From contig NZ_VIWT01000001.1 in NCBI RefSeq assembly GCF_007829815.1, positions 4,555,001-4,619,000 of the forward strand: 64,000 nt of DNA, in the 5' to 3' direction. The translations under genes were made by a program, and so were the position numbers. This DNA is from Kitasatospora viridis. GTDB lineage: Bacteria > Actinomycetota > Actinomycetes > Streptomycetales > Streptomycetaceae. The notes under the pieces are model-generated. The model was given only the letters and a program-made list of their open reading frames with translations. It was not told the DNA's origin and did no database searches. This document shows, in pieces, positions 56,482 to 64,000 of the stretch (positions are counted from its first letter, which is position 1; each line of letters begins with the position of its first letter).

Positions 56482-56883
56482 GGCGGACGAGCCGGCCGGG
56501 CGGTCGCGACGGGTCCTCAGGGGCCCGCCGAGGAACGTCCGGGCTCCACAGAGCAGGGTGGTGGGTAACGCCCACCCGGGGTGACCCGCGGGACAGTGCC
56601 ACAGAAAACAGACCGCCTACCTCGGTAGGTAAGGGTGAAACGGTGGTGTAAGAGACCACCAGCGACCGAGGTGACTCGGCCGGCTAGGTAAACCCCACTC
56701 GGAGCAAGGTCAAGATCGGGACCCCCGGGTCCCGTGCGCGGATGTTCGAGGGCTGCTCGCCCGAGTCCGCGGGTAGACCGCACGAGGCTGTCGGCAACGG
56801 CAGCCCTAGATGGATGGCCGCCTCCCCGGGCCGCGCAAGCACCCCGGGAGACAGAACCCGGCGTACAGGCCTGCTCGTCCGCC
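56482..56883 (+). ncRNA. rnpB: RNase P RNA (type A)
   Basis: The catalytic RNA that trims tRNA 5' ends. Conserved strings are GAGGAACGTCCGGGCTC (from 56530) and ACAGAAAACAGACCGCC (from about 56601), and later the GAGGCTGTCGGCAACGGCAG-like region. The ends pair in P1: GGCGGACGAG (56482-56491) with CTCGTCCGCC (56874-56883). About 402 bases, the usual size. TACGAT at 56467-56472 is a likely -10 box. A terminator hairpin begins at the 3' end. Confidence 0.95.
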
Positions 56884-56901
56884 CCCTCCGCCGAGGAGGG
56901 G
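56883..56901. terminator. rnpB terminator
   Basis: CCCCTCC and GGAGGGG form a seven-bp stem around GCCGA, directly after the RNase P RNA and before the stop codon of the convergent small membrane protein gene. Confidence 0.7.
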
Positions 56902-57132
56902 TCAGCCTTCCGCCCGCTCCTGCGCTTCCGCCTTCTTCGCGGCGCGGTCGAGGGCGCCACGGAAGAGCAAGGTGTTCACCGGGGCCAACAGGATCAGCAC
57001 CGTCGAGTTGTACGGCGGCGGAATGATCGCGGACCAGACGCCCGCCACCACCGCGTCGAGCAGCAGGGTCGTCACCAGCCTGCGCCGGTTGCCGGCGGCG
57101 AGCAGTGCGCGCAGTACCTGCCAGAACGTCAT
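56902..57132 (-). CDS. small membrane protein
   Basis: A 76-residue protein with two hydrophobic segments (TTLLLDAVVAGVWSAII and TVLILLAPVNTLLF) and a charged tail (ALDRAAKKAEAQERAEG). The start MTFWQVLRALLAAG has a G-rich ribosome site six bases upstream. It is convergent with rnpB and ends one base after the rnpB terminator. Function unknown. Confidence 0.75.
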   Translation of the reverse strand: MTFWQVLRALLAAGNRRRLVTTLLLDAVVAGVWSAIIPPPYNSTVLILLAPVNTLLFRGALDRAAKKAEAQERAEG

Positions 57133-57318
57133 ACCCGACCCCCTTCTCGGCGCACCGTACCCGAACGCCCGTCGGCTGAGCCATCATCAGGTCCCGGTGG
57201 GATTCCCTTTGGGGGTGGTTGCCCGGTCTGTCCGGCTATCTTCCTGTGCGAGTCGTCCCGGGGGCGGTGTACAACGAACCAGCCGTTCGCAGAACTCGGG
57301 ACGGTCCGGTCGCTGCTG

Positions 57319-57543
57319 GTGATCGAGGACCCCGACGCGCCGACGGCGCTGCCCTGCAACCACGGGACCTTCCTGCTCGACCCCGGGCTGACCAGGCTCG
57401 TCCAGGGCGCCCTGGACGGTGCGGCGCCGGGCGATGGGGTGCGGATCCTGTGCCCCGGTGCGCGTCGGGGCTGCCTCGGCCCGGCGCCGCTCACCGGGGT
57501 GCTGGCGCGCGGCCGGCTCGACGGGTTCTTCGAGCGGCCCTGA
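57319..57543 (+). CDS. possible small hypothetical protein
   Basis: An open frame from GTG 57319 reads VIEDPDAPTALPCNHGTFLLDPG and ends RGRLDGFFERP, 74 residues with three cysteines. Codon use is normal for the genome. No ribosome site is evident, and the frame stays open upstream, so the start is uncertain. The 186 bases before it (57133-57318) hold no recognised gene. Confidence 0.4.
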   Translation: MIEDPDAPTALPCNHGTFLLDPGLTRLVQGALDGAAPGDGVRILCPGARRGCLGPAPLTGVLARGRLDGFFERP

Positions 57544-57562
57544 ACCCGAACCGGGCTCCGGG

Positions 57563-57838
57563 TCAGAACCACTCGGACTCCAGCCGCAGTTCGCGGTCCA
57601 GCCGCCGCTCCACGGGGGTGAGCGGCAGGTCGGGGCGGAGCCGCTCGGGGTGCCGGGCCGGCGGGCCGGCACCCCGGCGGGCGAGGAGCAACCGGACGGT
57701 CCGCAGCGAGGGTTGGCGCGGCTGCGGCTCCGGCTCGGGTGCCAGCCCCAGGCAGCTGCCGTAGCCGGCCAGGGTGCGCAGCACCCAGCCCAGCAGCCGG
57801 ATCAGCAGCCGGGTCAGCAGTCCGATCAGCGTCGTCAT
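57563..57838 (-). CDS. small protein with hydrophobic N-terminus
   Basis: A 91-residue protein. MTTLIGLLTRLLIRLLGWVLRTLAGYG is an amphipathic or membrane-associated stretch, and the rest is Arg/Pro/Leu-rich and polar. GGAGG lies nine bases before the ATG. I do not recognise it; similar small proteins are common in Streptomyces. Confidence 0.65.
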   Translation of the reverse strand: MTTLIGLLTRLLIRLLGWVLRTLAGYGSCLGLAPEPEPQPRQPSLRTVRLLLARRGAGPPARHPERLRPDLPLTPVERRLDRELRLESEWF

Positions 57839-57953
57839 CGCTCGGCCCTCCAAGCCAACTCGGTGCACTGGCGGGCCAAGGCTGCGCGCACCGGCTAGAG
57901 GATCGGTAGATCCGCTCGCCCCGGTGGCCGTCGACGGGTGATGGGATGGGTTC

Positions 57954-58634
57954 ATGAGAGCGATATGGCGAGGAGTCGACCGGGCGCTGTTGCGCGACGT
58001 GGGGCTGGTCTGCCTGGCGGTCGGGGTGATCGGCGTGTCGTACGGGACCATCGCGGTCGCCTCCCACCTGCCCGCCTGGCTGCCGGTGGTGATGGCCTGT
58101 CTGGTGGTGGCGGGCGCCTCGGAGTTCCTGTTCGTCGGCATCGTCGCGGCCGGGGGCAACCCGTTCGCGGCGGTGGCGGCGGGGCTGCTGGTCAACGCCC
58201 GGCACCTGCCGTTCGGCCTCTCGCTGCCGGACGTGCTCGGCCAGGGCTGGCGCCGGCTCTTCGGCAGCCACCTGATGAACGACGAGGCCGTGGTGTTCGC
58301 GCTCTCCACCCCCGACCCGGACCGCCGGCGGGCCGCCTACTGGCTCTGCGGGCTGGGCATCCTGGTCTGCTGGCCGACCGGGGCGGTGCTCGGCACGGTG
58401 CTCGGCTCGGCGGTGCACGACACGGCGACCTTCGGGCTGGACGCGATGTTCCCGGCCGTGCTGCTCGCCCTGGTGCTGCCGGCGCTGCGCGAGCGGCCCA
58501 AGCGGCGGGCCGCGCTGGCGGGCGCAGCGGTGGCGCTGGCCACCACCCCGTTCCTGCCCGCCGGGCTGCCGGTGCTGCTGGCGCTGGCCGGGCTGGCGGT
58601 GCCGGGCGGCCGGGAGCGGGAGGCGGCGGCATGA
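57954..58634 (+). CDS. azlC: AzlC family branched-chain amino acid exporter subunit
   Basis: A 226-residue membrane protein with AzlC text: VGVIGVSYGTIAVASHLPAW, VVAGASEFLFVGIVAAGGNPF, NARHLPFGLSLPD and SHLMNDEAVVFAL. With AzlD it exports branched-chain amino acids or analogues. The azlD start overlaps its stop (ATGA), the normal arrangement. Confidence 0.93.
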   Translation: MRAIWRGVDRALLRDVGLVCLAVGVIGVSYGTIAVASHLPAWLPVVMACLVVAGASEFLFVGIVAAGGNPFAAVAAGLLVNARHLPFGLSLPDVLGQGWRRLFGSHLMNDEAVVFALSTPDPDRRRAAYWLCGLGILVCWPTGAVLGTVLGSAVHDTATFGLDAMFPAVLLALVLPALRERPKRRAALAGAAVALATTPFLPAGLPVLLALAGLAVPGGREREAAA

Positions 58635-58957
58635 GCCACCATCAGCTGGTGCTGCTGGCCGCCGCGCTGGTGCTGGCGGCGGGCACCTACGGGTTCCGGG
58701 TGGCCGGCCCGCTGCTGCGTTCCCGGGTGACCTTCCCGCCCCGGGTGGAGCGGCTGCTGGAGGCCTCCTCGGTGGTGCTGCTCACCGCCCTGGTGGCCAC
58801 CACCGCGCTCTACGAGGGGCACGGTGCGGCCGGCTGGGCCCGCCCGGCGGGGGTGCTGGTCGGCGGGCTGCTGGCCTGGCGGAAGGTGCCGTTCGTGCTG
58901 GTGGTGCTGGCGGCGGCGGCCACGGCGGCGGGGCTGCGGCTGCTCGGGGTGCGGTGA
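58631..58957 (+). CDS. azlD: AzlD family exporter subunit
   Basis: A 108-residue protein with four helices, the small partner of AzlC. AGTYGFRVAGPLL is the usual AzlD motif. ATG 58631 overlaps the azlC stop. The pair belongs to the LIV-E type exporter family. Confidence 0.92.
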   Translation: MSHHQLVLLAAALVLAAGTYGFRVAGPLLRSRVTFPPRVERLLEASSVVLLTALVATTALYEGHGAAGWARPAGVLVGGLLAWRKVPFVLVVLAAAATAAGLRLLGVR

Positions 58958-58978
58958 GCGGTGTGATGAGCCCCGCCG

Positions 58979-59046
58979 TCGAACGGTGGTCCTGACTTCG
59001 GACGGCGGCGCTACCTTCGAACGGCGGCCCTCCGTTCGCGGCGGCC
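58979..59046. repeat. 19-bp periodic repeats
   Basis: TCGAACGGTGG (58979), TCGGACGGCGG (58998) and TCGAACGGCGG (59017) recur at exactly 19-bp steps, with a weaker fourth copy at 59036. They lie between azlD and a small gene. They may be a multi-site operator or simple tandem duplication. Confidence 0.65.
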
Positions 59047-59063
59047 ACGGCTGACGGTGTGTC

Positions 59064-59240
59064 ATGGGTGTCATGGCACACCGACAGCACTGGTTGATCC
59101 GCTTCACCGACGAACTGATGACGCTCACCGACGACCTGACCCAGGAGCAGGCCGCCGAATTCGTCCGCCGGGTGTACCAGGCCGGCCACGAGGCCGGGGT
59201 GGCCGAGGCCGCCGAGGAGCACCGCCGCGACGGCGAGTGA
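59064..59240 (+). CDS. small acidic helical protein
   Basis: A 58-residue protein starting MGVMAHRQHWLIRFTDEL (ATG 59073, three codons on, is also possible). It is mostly helical and rich in Glu (DDLTQEQAAEFVRRVYQAGHE). No cysteine or membrane segment. The ribosome site is weak. Function unknown. It is convergent with hemC. Confidence 0.65.
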   Translation: MGVMAHRQHWLIRFTDELMTLTDDLTQEQAAEFVRRVYQAGHEAGVAEAAEEHRRDGE

Positions 59241-59281
59241 TCTGACCTGCCCTGACGCCCTGACGCCGTAACGCCCGCGCC

Positions 59282-60214
59282 TCAGTGCGGGATCGCGTCA
59301 ATGACCTCCCGCGCGCCCTGGCGCAGCAGCGCCACGGCCACCGAGGTGCCGAGGGTGGCGGGGTCCAGCGGCCCGGCCCACTCGTGGGCGTCCAGCACCG
59401 TCTTGCCGTCGGCCGAGAAGACCCGGCCGCGCAGCGAGAGCCGCCCGTCCCGCTCGGCCCGGGCCAGGCCGGCGATCGGGCTGTTGCAGTGGCCCTGCAG
59501 CACGTGCAGCAGCATCCGTTCGGCGGTGGTCTCCCGCCAGGCGTCCTCGTCACCGAGCGGGGAGACGGCGGCGATGGTCGCCCCGTCGTCCTCGCGGCAC
59601 TGGATGGCCAGCACCCCGGCGCCGACCGGCGGGCACATCACCTCGGTCGACAGCACCTCGGTGATCCGGTCCGCCATGCCGATCCGGTCCAGTCCGGAGG
59701 CGGCCAGCAGCAGCGCGTCGGCCTCGCCGGCGGCCAGCTTCTCCAGCCGGCGGTTGGCGTTGCCCCGGATCGGCACGCAGACCAGCTCCGGGTGGCTGAC
59801 GGCGAGCTGGGCGATCCGGCGCACCGAGGAGGTGCCGATCCGGGTGCCGGGCGGCAGTTGATCGAGGGTCAGGCCGCCCGGGTGGACCAGTGCGTCGCGC
59901 ACGTCGTCGCGGCGCAGGAAGGCGGCGAAGACCGTGCCGGCCGGCAGCGGCCGGTCGGCGGGCACGTCCTTGACGCAGTGCACCGCGAGGTCGGCCTGCC
60001 CCGCCAGCAGCGCCGCGTCCACCTCCTTGGTGAACGCGCCCTTGCCGCCGAGCTCGGAGAGCGCGCCGGTCCACCGGTCGCCGCTGGTGGTCACCGGCAC
60101 CACCTCGGTGCGCAGTCCGGGGTGGAGCGCGGCCAGTTCGGCTTGCACCCGGGCCACTTGGGCGAGGGCCATCGGGGAGGAGCGGGAGACGATCCGCAGC
60201 ACGGAAGGCGACAT
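59282..60214 (-). CDS. hemC: hydroxymethylbilane synthase (porphobilinogen deaminase)
   Basis: Joins four porphobilinogens into hydroxymethylbilane for heme and cobalamin. The 310-residue protein has SRSSPMALAQVARV, catalytic Asp in HCVKDVPADRP, GTSSVRRIAQL, RGNANRRLEKL and the cofactor Cys in LQGHCNSPIAG. Several spots differ from textbook HemC (HSLKD is HCVKD, RGNVDTRL is RGNANRRL), so it may be a second, diverged copy. Start ATG 60214 has no strong ribosome site. No hemA, hemB or hemD is near. Confidence 0.88.
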   Translation of the reverse strand: MSPSVLRIVSRSSPMALAQVARVQAELAALHPGLRTEVVPVTTSGDRWTGALSELGGKGAFTKEVDAALLAGQADLAVHCVKDVPADRPLPAGTVFAAFLRRDDVRDALVHPGGLTLDQLPPGTRIGTSSVRRIAQLAVSHPELVCVPIRGNANRRLEKLAAGEADALLLAASGLDRIGMADRITEVLSTEVMCPPVGAGVLAIQCREDDGATIAAVSPLGDEDAWRETTAERMLLHVLQGHCNSPIAGLARAERDGRLSLRGRVFSADGKTVLDAHEWAGPLDPATLGTSVAVALLRQGAREVIDAIPH

Positions 60215-60373
60215 GGTCACCACGATAGGCCGTAGGGGGCCCACCGATCAGCCCAACACGACCGGTGTCCCACGGGTCGGTCGCGCGTCCGCGCGATAGC
60301 CTGCACCTTTCGCACAACCGTGTTCCGACGTGTTCCGACCGATTTCGACCTCGCCGAGAGGGCTGACGCGCGG

Positions 60374-61867
60374 ATGGCCGAGACCCGAGAGACCGCGATC
60401 CCGACCCAGCGGGTGCCGGCCTGGGGACTGGCCGCCAGAGCCGCCCGGGCCGCTCGGGCCGTCCGGTCCGCCCGGTCCGCGCGGGTCGGCCGGCTGCGCG
60501 GCAACGGCCCGCACCTGCTGCTCTCGGCCGCCTTCCTGCTCGGCTACTGCCTCGACGCGCTGCTGCGCTACCAGCGGTTCGGCTCGCCCTCCTGGGACTT
60601 GGGCATCTTCACCGAGGCGGTCAAGGGCTACGCGCACCTCGGCGCGCCGATCCTGTCGATCAAGGGGCCCGGCTACAACGCGCTGGGCGACCACTGGTCG
60701 CCGATCGTCGCGCTGCTCGCCCCGTTCTGGTGGGTCTGGCCCTCGGCGGCGATGCTGCTGGTGGCCCAGTGCGCGCTGTTCGCCTGGTCGGTCGGGGTGG
60801 TCTCGCGGACGGCCGAGCAGGTGCTCGGCGGCCGTACCAAGGGCCTGCTGATCGGCGCTGCCTACGGGCTCTCCTGGGGGTTGCAGCGGGCGGTCGACTT
60901 CGAGTTCCACGAGATCGCCTTCGCCGTCCCGGTGCTCGCGGTGATCTGCCGTCAGCTGCTGCTCGGGCGCTGGGAGCGGGCCGCCTGGTGGTCGCTGCCG
61001 CTGGTGCTGGTCAAGGAGGACATGGGGCTGACGGTGGCCGCGCTGGGCGTGGTGCTGATGGTGCGGGCCCGGCACTGGGCCGCCGGCACGGCGCTGGTGT
61101 GCATCGGCCTCGGCGTCGCGGCGATCACCGTCGGCACGCTGATCCCGCACTTCAACCCGAACCACCAGTACGACTACTGGAGCAAGCTGCCGGGCGGGAC
61201 CCACCCGCAGCCCTGGCGGATCCTGCTCGCCCCGTTCTCCCGGCTGGCGGTCTGGAAGACCTGCGGCTGGCTGCTCGGCATCACCGGCTTCCTGGCCCTG
61301 CGCTCCCCGCTGGTGCTGCTCGCGCTGCCCACCCTGGCCTGGCGGTTCAGCTCCTCGAACTCGATGTTCTGGAGCCCGGACTGGCACTACAACGCGACCC
61401 TGATGCCGATCCTCTTCCTGGCCATGGTGGACGTGGTCGGCCGGCTGGCGGACCGGCCGGAGGGCAGCCGGGCCAGGTCGTTCGCGCTCGGCATGGTGCC
61501 GGCCTCGCTGGCGATCGGGGCGGCCTGCACGGTCAGCCTGCCGGTGGGCCTGGGCGGGTTGAGCGACCCGGGCGCCTGGACCGGCGGCCGGCACACGGCG
61601 GCGCTGCGGGCCGCGGTCGCCGCGGTGCCGCCCGGGGTCAGCGTGGAGTCGAGCATGGGCCCGCTGGCCCGGCTGGCCGCCAAGGACGACGCCTACTGGC
61701 TGGGCGGCAGTCGGCCGGTGCCGCCGCAGTACCTCTGCGTCGACGTGCAGGGCTGGACCGGCGGCCCGACCGACCTGCCCGGCTACGCCACCGCGCTGCA
61801 CCCGGGGGCGCACTACGCCGTGGTGTTCAGCCGGGACCAGGTCACCGTGCTGCGCCGCACCGCCTGA
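60374..61867 (+). CDS. DUF2079 multi-pass membrane protein
   Basis: A 497-residue membrane protein. DALLRYQRFGSPSWDLGIFTEAVKGYAHLG and LGDHWSPIVALLAPFWWVWP are typical of DUF2079, a family resembling GT-C glycosyltransferases. GAGAGGG lies before ATG 60374; GTG 60320 is an alternative. The N-terminus has a run of Arg/Ala before the first helix. It may transfer a sugar from a lipid carrier; not proved. Confidence 0.85.
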   Translation: MAETRETAIPTQRVPAWGLAARAARAARAVRSARSARVGRLRGNGPHLLLSAAFLLGYCLDALLRYQRFGSPSWDLGIFTEAVKGYAHLGAPILSIKGPGYNALGDHWSPIVALLAPFWWVWPSAAMLLVAQCALFAWSVGVVSRTAEQVLGGRTKGLLIGAAYGLSWGLQRAVDFEFHEIAFAVPVLAVICRQLLLGRWERAAWWSLPLVLVKEDMGLTVAALGVVLMVRARHWAAGTALVCIGLGVAAITVGTLIPHFNPNHQYDYWSKLPGGTHPQPWRILLAPFSRLAVWKTCGWLLGITGFLALRSPLVLLALPTLAWRFSSSNSMFWSPDWHYNATLMPILFLAMVDVVGRLADRPEGSRARSFALGMVPASLAIGAACTVSLPVGLGGLSDPGAWTGGRHTAALRAAVAAVPPGVSVESSMGPLARLAAKDDAYWLGGSRPVPPQYLCVDVQGWTGGPTDLPGYATALHPGAHYAVVFSRDQVTVLRRTA

Positions 61868-61889
61868 CGGACCCTCAGGCCGGCTGCGC

Positions 61890-62288
61890 CTACGCCGACT
61901 CCGCCGCCAGCTCGGCCAGTGCCCGCACCGCGCGCTCGGCGTGCTCGGCGTCGACGAACAGGTGGTCGTGGTGGAACCCGGCCACCACGTTGCAGCTGAT
62001 CCCGTGCTCGGTGAGCCGTCCGGCCACCGCCGCGGTCAGCCCCACCGCGTCCAGCGCCGAGGTGACCCGCAGCGTGATCCAGGCCGCGGGATAGGTGTAG
62101 GTCAGCCCGAGCGCCTCCGCCTCGGCCTGCTCGACCACGGCCGTCACACCCTCGGCCTCGGCCACCGTGACCACCGGCCGCAGCCCGGTCGGCACCCGCC
62201 CGGGGAAGGTGCAGTACACGTACCGGCCCGGGTTCAGCACCGGGTCCATCCCCGCCAACAGCTTCCGAAGATCTCTCTCGCCCGCCAT
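61890..62288 (-). CDS. ACT domain protein
   Basis: A 132-residue protein of two ACT-like repeats (DUF-type ACT_7). LNPGRYVYCTFPGR opens it, and WITLRVTSALDAVGLTAAVAGRLTEHGISCNVVAGFHHDHLFV is the second repeat, read across residues about 68-112. Such domains bind amino acids. It is convergent with the DUF2079 gene and divergent from a PadR regulator. Confidence 0.88.
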   Translation of the reverse strand: MAGERDLRKLLAGMDPVLNPGRYVYCTFPGRVPTGLRPVVTVAEAEGVTAVVEQAEAEALGLTYTYPAAWITLRVTSALDAVGLTAAVAGRLTEHGISCNVVAGFHHDHLFVDAEHAERAVRALAELAAESA

Positions 62289-62344
62289 GGCGACACGCTA
62301 CCGCCCGCGGGCCGTCCGCAGGCCCGTCCGACGCGAACTCGTTC

Positions 62345-62383
62345 CGATATATCGTTGACGCTCGACAGTCACCGATATATCGT
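62345..62383. promoter_or_regulatory. PadR promoter with two CGATATATCG operators
   Basis: The perfect palindrome CGATATATCG occurs at 62345-62354 and 62373-62382, 28 bp apart. Between them TTGACG (62355-62360), 17 bases, then TATCGT (62378-62383) form a promoter, so the second box covers the -10. This strongly suggests autoregulation by the PadR protein. Confidence 0.82.
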
Positions 62384-62474
62384 CGAAGCATCGAGAGCGT
62401 ACGCAGAAGGCGCGTACGACATTGATCGGCGACGATCGACGAGTGACCGACGAGATCGGTCGAGGAGGTACGCC

Positions 62475-63071
62475 ATGCGTACGGAGAAGCACTTCAGGCG
62501 CGGCCCCTGGGCGGGCCGGTTCGGCGAGGGGCCGGGCGAGTTCGGCGAGCAGCGGCCGGCCTTCGGGCCGCCGATGGGCGGGCCGTTCGGATTCGGCGGG
62601 CCGCACCGCGGTCGCGGGCGGCACGGTGGTCGGGCCCGCCGGGGAGACGTGCGGGCCTCGCTGCTCGCGCTGCTCAAGGAACGGCCGATGCACGGCTACG
62701 AGATGATCACCGAGATCGGTGAGCGCACCTCGGGCACCTGGCGGCCGAGCCCGGGCTCGGTCTACCCGACCCTCCAGCTGCTGGAGGAGGAGGGCCTGAT
62801 CGAGGCTCAGGAGACCGGCGGGAAGCGGCTGTTCGCGCTCACCGAGACGGGCCGGGCGGAGGCCGAGCAGGGTTCGGCCGAGCCGTGGCGGGAGGCTGGG
62901 CGCGGCGTCGACTGGGAGTCGGTGCGGGAGGTGGGCCAGGCGCTGGCCTCGCTGGACCACGCCGTCCGCCAGGTGATGGCCACCGGCAGCGAGGACCAGC
63001 GGGCGAAGGGCCTCGCGGTGCTCACCGAGGCCCGCAAGAAGCTGTACCTGATCCTGGCGGAGGAGGACTGA
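62475..63071 (+). CDS. PadR family transcriptional regulator
   Basis: A 198-residue regulator. A Gly/Pro/Arg/Phe-rich N-terminal stretch of about 55 residues precedes the winged helix (RASLLALLKERPMHGYEMITEIGER; SPGSVYPTLQLLEEEGLI; GKRLFALTETGR). The C-terminal helices form the dimer. GAGGAGG lies before the ATG. Twin palindromes over its promoter suggest self-control. The ACT protein gene is divergent. Confidence 0.92.
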   Translation: MRTEKHFRRGPWAGRFGEGPGEFGEQRPAFGPPMGGPFGFGGPHRGRGRHGGRARRGDVRASLLALLKERPMHGYEMITEIGERTSGTWRPSPGSVYPTLQLLEEEGLIEAQETGGKRLFALTETGRAEAEQGSAEPWREAGRGVDWESVREVGQALASLDHAVRQVMATGSEDQRAKGLAVLTEARKKLYLILAEED

Positions 63072-63104
63072 CGGCCCACCACGGCCGCCGCCACGGCTGG
63101 GGCG

Positions 63105-63323
63105 CTACGCCTGGGGCGCCCGGAACACGTACTGCCAGCGCGCGCGGCCCTTGGCGCTGTACGCCTTGGCCCGGTCGTAGACCAGGGTCTCGGCCGGCCG
63201 GTCGCCGTGCGCCGGCACCGGCACCCGGTACACCTTGGGCACCGAGTTGAAGGTGCTCAGCAGGATCGGCAGGATCCGACCGTCCAGTGGTCCGCCGACG
63301 AACTCGGTGTCCGCGCTGCGCAT
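63105..63323 (-). CDS. small hypothetical protein
   Basis: A 72-residue soluble protein starting MRSADTEFVGGPLDGRILPIL, with FVGGPLDG typical of a small family often seen in actinobacteria and phages. The end reads KGRARWQYVFRAPQA. AAGGG lies about ten bases before ATG 63323. Function unknown. Confidence 0.75.
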   Translation of the reverse strand: MRSADTEFVGGPLDGRILPILLSTFNSVPKVYRVPVPAHGDRPAETLVYDRAKAYSAKGRARWQYVFRAPQA

Positions 63324-63631
63324 GAATCGTGCCCTTCCTCGTGCCCGGTCCGTCCAGCTTCGCACCAGCTCGCGCCCGGACCCAAACGCCCGTGGGACGG
63401 AGCAGCCCCGCTGCTCCCTTATCCTGCTCAGTACGCCGCCGGGCCCGGCCCGGTCAAGCGGCCCCCTTATGTGTGGACCGGAGGGCGTGGCCGCCCGGTG
63501 ACCCCGGTGCCGGCCGACCGGTGAACGGCAGGGCCACGACCAGGGAAGCTGTGGGCCGCGCCCGGCGTTGCGTCGGTTGTTGCGTCGAAACGCTGTGGCA
63601 CACCGGTCACAGCCGTTGCGAAAGGGGCCCG
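63324..63631. other. non-coding region before primase/polymerase gene
   Basis: No gene seen. It holds GTTGCGTCG twice (63567 and 63579) and an inverted repeat GCTGTG-N10-CACAGC (63592-63613), both just upstream of the ribosome site of the next gene. These may be control sites. Confidence 0.4.
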
Positions 63632-64000
63632 ATGGTAGCCAGCAGCAGGTGGACGGCGTGGTTGCGGCGCGGTCGGGAGCGCGATGCGGTGCCCGGGCCC
63701 GAGTCGCCGCAGGCCCGGCTGGACCTGCTGATGGGCTCGGTCGCGGCCGGCTTCCCGCTGGCCCCCGCCGCCCACCCGGCCGGTCACCGCTGTTCCTGTG
63801 ACCGGGTCGGCTGTCCGGCGCCGGCCCGGCACCCGCTCTCCTTCGCCTGGCAGTCCCAGGCCACCACCGACCCGGAGCAGCTGACCCGCTGGCTGACCCG
63901 GGACCCGCTGGCCAACTTCATCACCGCCACCGGCCGCGCCCACGACGTGCTCGACGTGCCCGCCGAGGCCGGCCGGCTGGCGCTGGCCCGGCTCGCCGAG
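63632..64000 (+). CDS. bifunctional DNA primase/polymerase, N-terminal part
   Basis: The first 123 codons of a gene that runs off the right edge. AAAGGGG precedes the ATG. The region SVAAGFPLAPAAHPAGHRCSC, then DRVGCPAPARHPLS, matches the Prim-Pol family in actinomycetes (a cysteine-rich insert followed by the WxxxP-type helix). Later text is WLTRDPLANFITATGRAHDVLDVP. The catalytic acidic motifs may lie partly beyond the edge. It could act in replication of a mobile element or in repair. Confidence 0.8.
   Translation, partial: MVASSRWTAWLRRGRERDAVPGPESPQARLDLLMGSVAAGFPLAPAAHPAGHRCSCDRVGCPAPARHPLSFAWQSQATTDPEQLTRWLTRDPLANFITATGRAHDVLDVPAEAGRLALARLAE

Overview
The window is a stretch of chromosome from a high-GC actinomycete, almost certainly a Streptomyces or Kitasatospora species. 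Supporting signs are G/C at nearly every third codon position, frequent GTG and TTG starts, an XRE/DUF397 regulatory pair, an SCO4226-like small protein, a chitinase with DasR-type operator sequences, an actinobacterial RNase P RNA, and a class IV lanthipeptide cluster. No insertion sequence, tRNA, rRNA or CRISPR array was found.

Layout. 1-5.3 kb: an edge ABC ATPase, a secreted chitinase, a VOC-fold protein, and a divergent MarR/MFS pair. 5.3-9.5 kb: protein O-mannosyltransferase, a FetB-like permease, a yybP-ykoY manganese riboswitch with its GDT1-family transporter, and a peptidoglycan-binding protein. 9.6-18.2 kb: a DHA2 exporter with a cytoplasmic winged-helix tail, housekeeping-type small genes, a Crp-like regulator, a cyclase-fold protein, and a coupled glycosyltransferase/methyltransferase/alpha-barrel triad. 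18.3-24.3 kb: envelope proteins, an amidase, a methyltransferase, a 52-residue unknown protein and a divergent oxidoreductase/LysR pair.

25.4-32.8 kb is the most accessory part. It holds an MBL-ferredoxin protein, then a CHAT (caspase-like) protease with a ubiquitin-like C-terminus, translationally coupled to a radical SAM enzyme, then an MFS exporter. After these come XRE/DUF397 genes and a train of very small coupled genes. 32.6-40.7 kb carries transporters and paired regulator/enzyme loci with clear operators. 40.5-50.1 kb is a complete class IV lanthipeptide cluster on the minus strand: lanL, S9 peptidase, a 46-residue precursor, and two ABC half-transporters.

50.5-64 kb returns to a conserved core: Nif3-like protein, zinc-ribbon coiled coil, RNase H/phosphatase, YaaA, RNB nuclease, RNase P RNA, AzlCD, HemC, DUF2079 protein, ACT protein, PadR, and a primase/polymerase at the right edge.

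How the genes work together. The lanthipeptide operon is self-contained: LanL modifies LanA, the S9 peptidase is the likely leader protease, and the two ABC proteins form the likely exporter. A strong hairpin between lanA and the transporter genes probably favours precursor expression. The CHAT/radical SAM pair looks like one functional unit (GTGA stop-start overlap), and its role is not known to me. Many loci here are regulator/target pairs whose intergenic region holds a visible palindrome (MarR, DHA2 exporter, LysR, TetR, two PadR). All calls come from reading the sequence; no database search was run.
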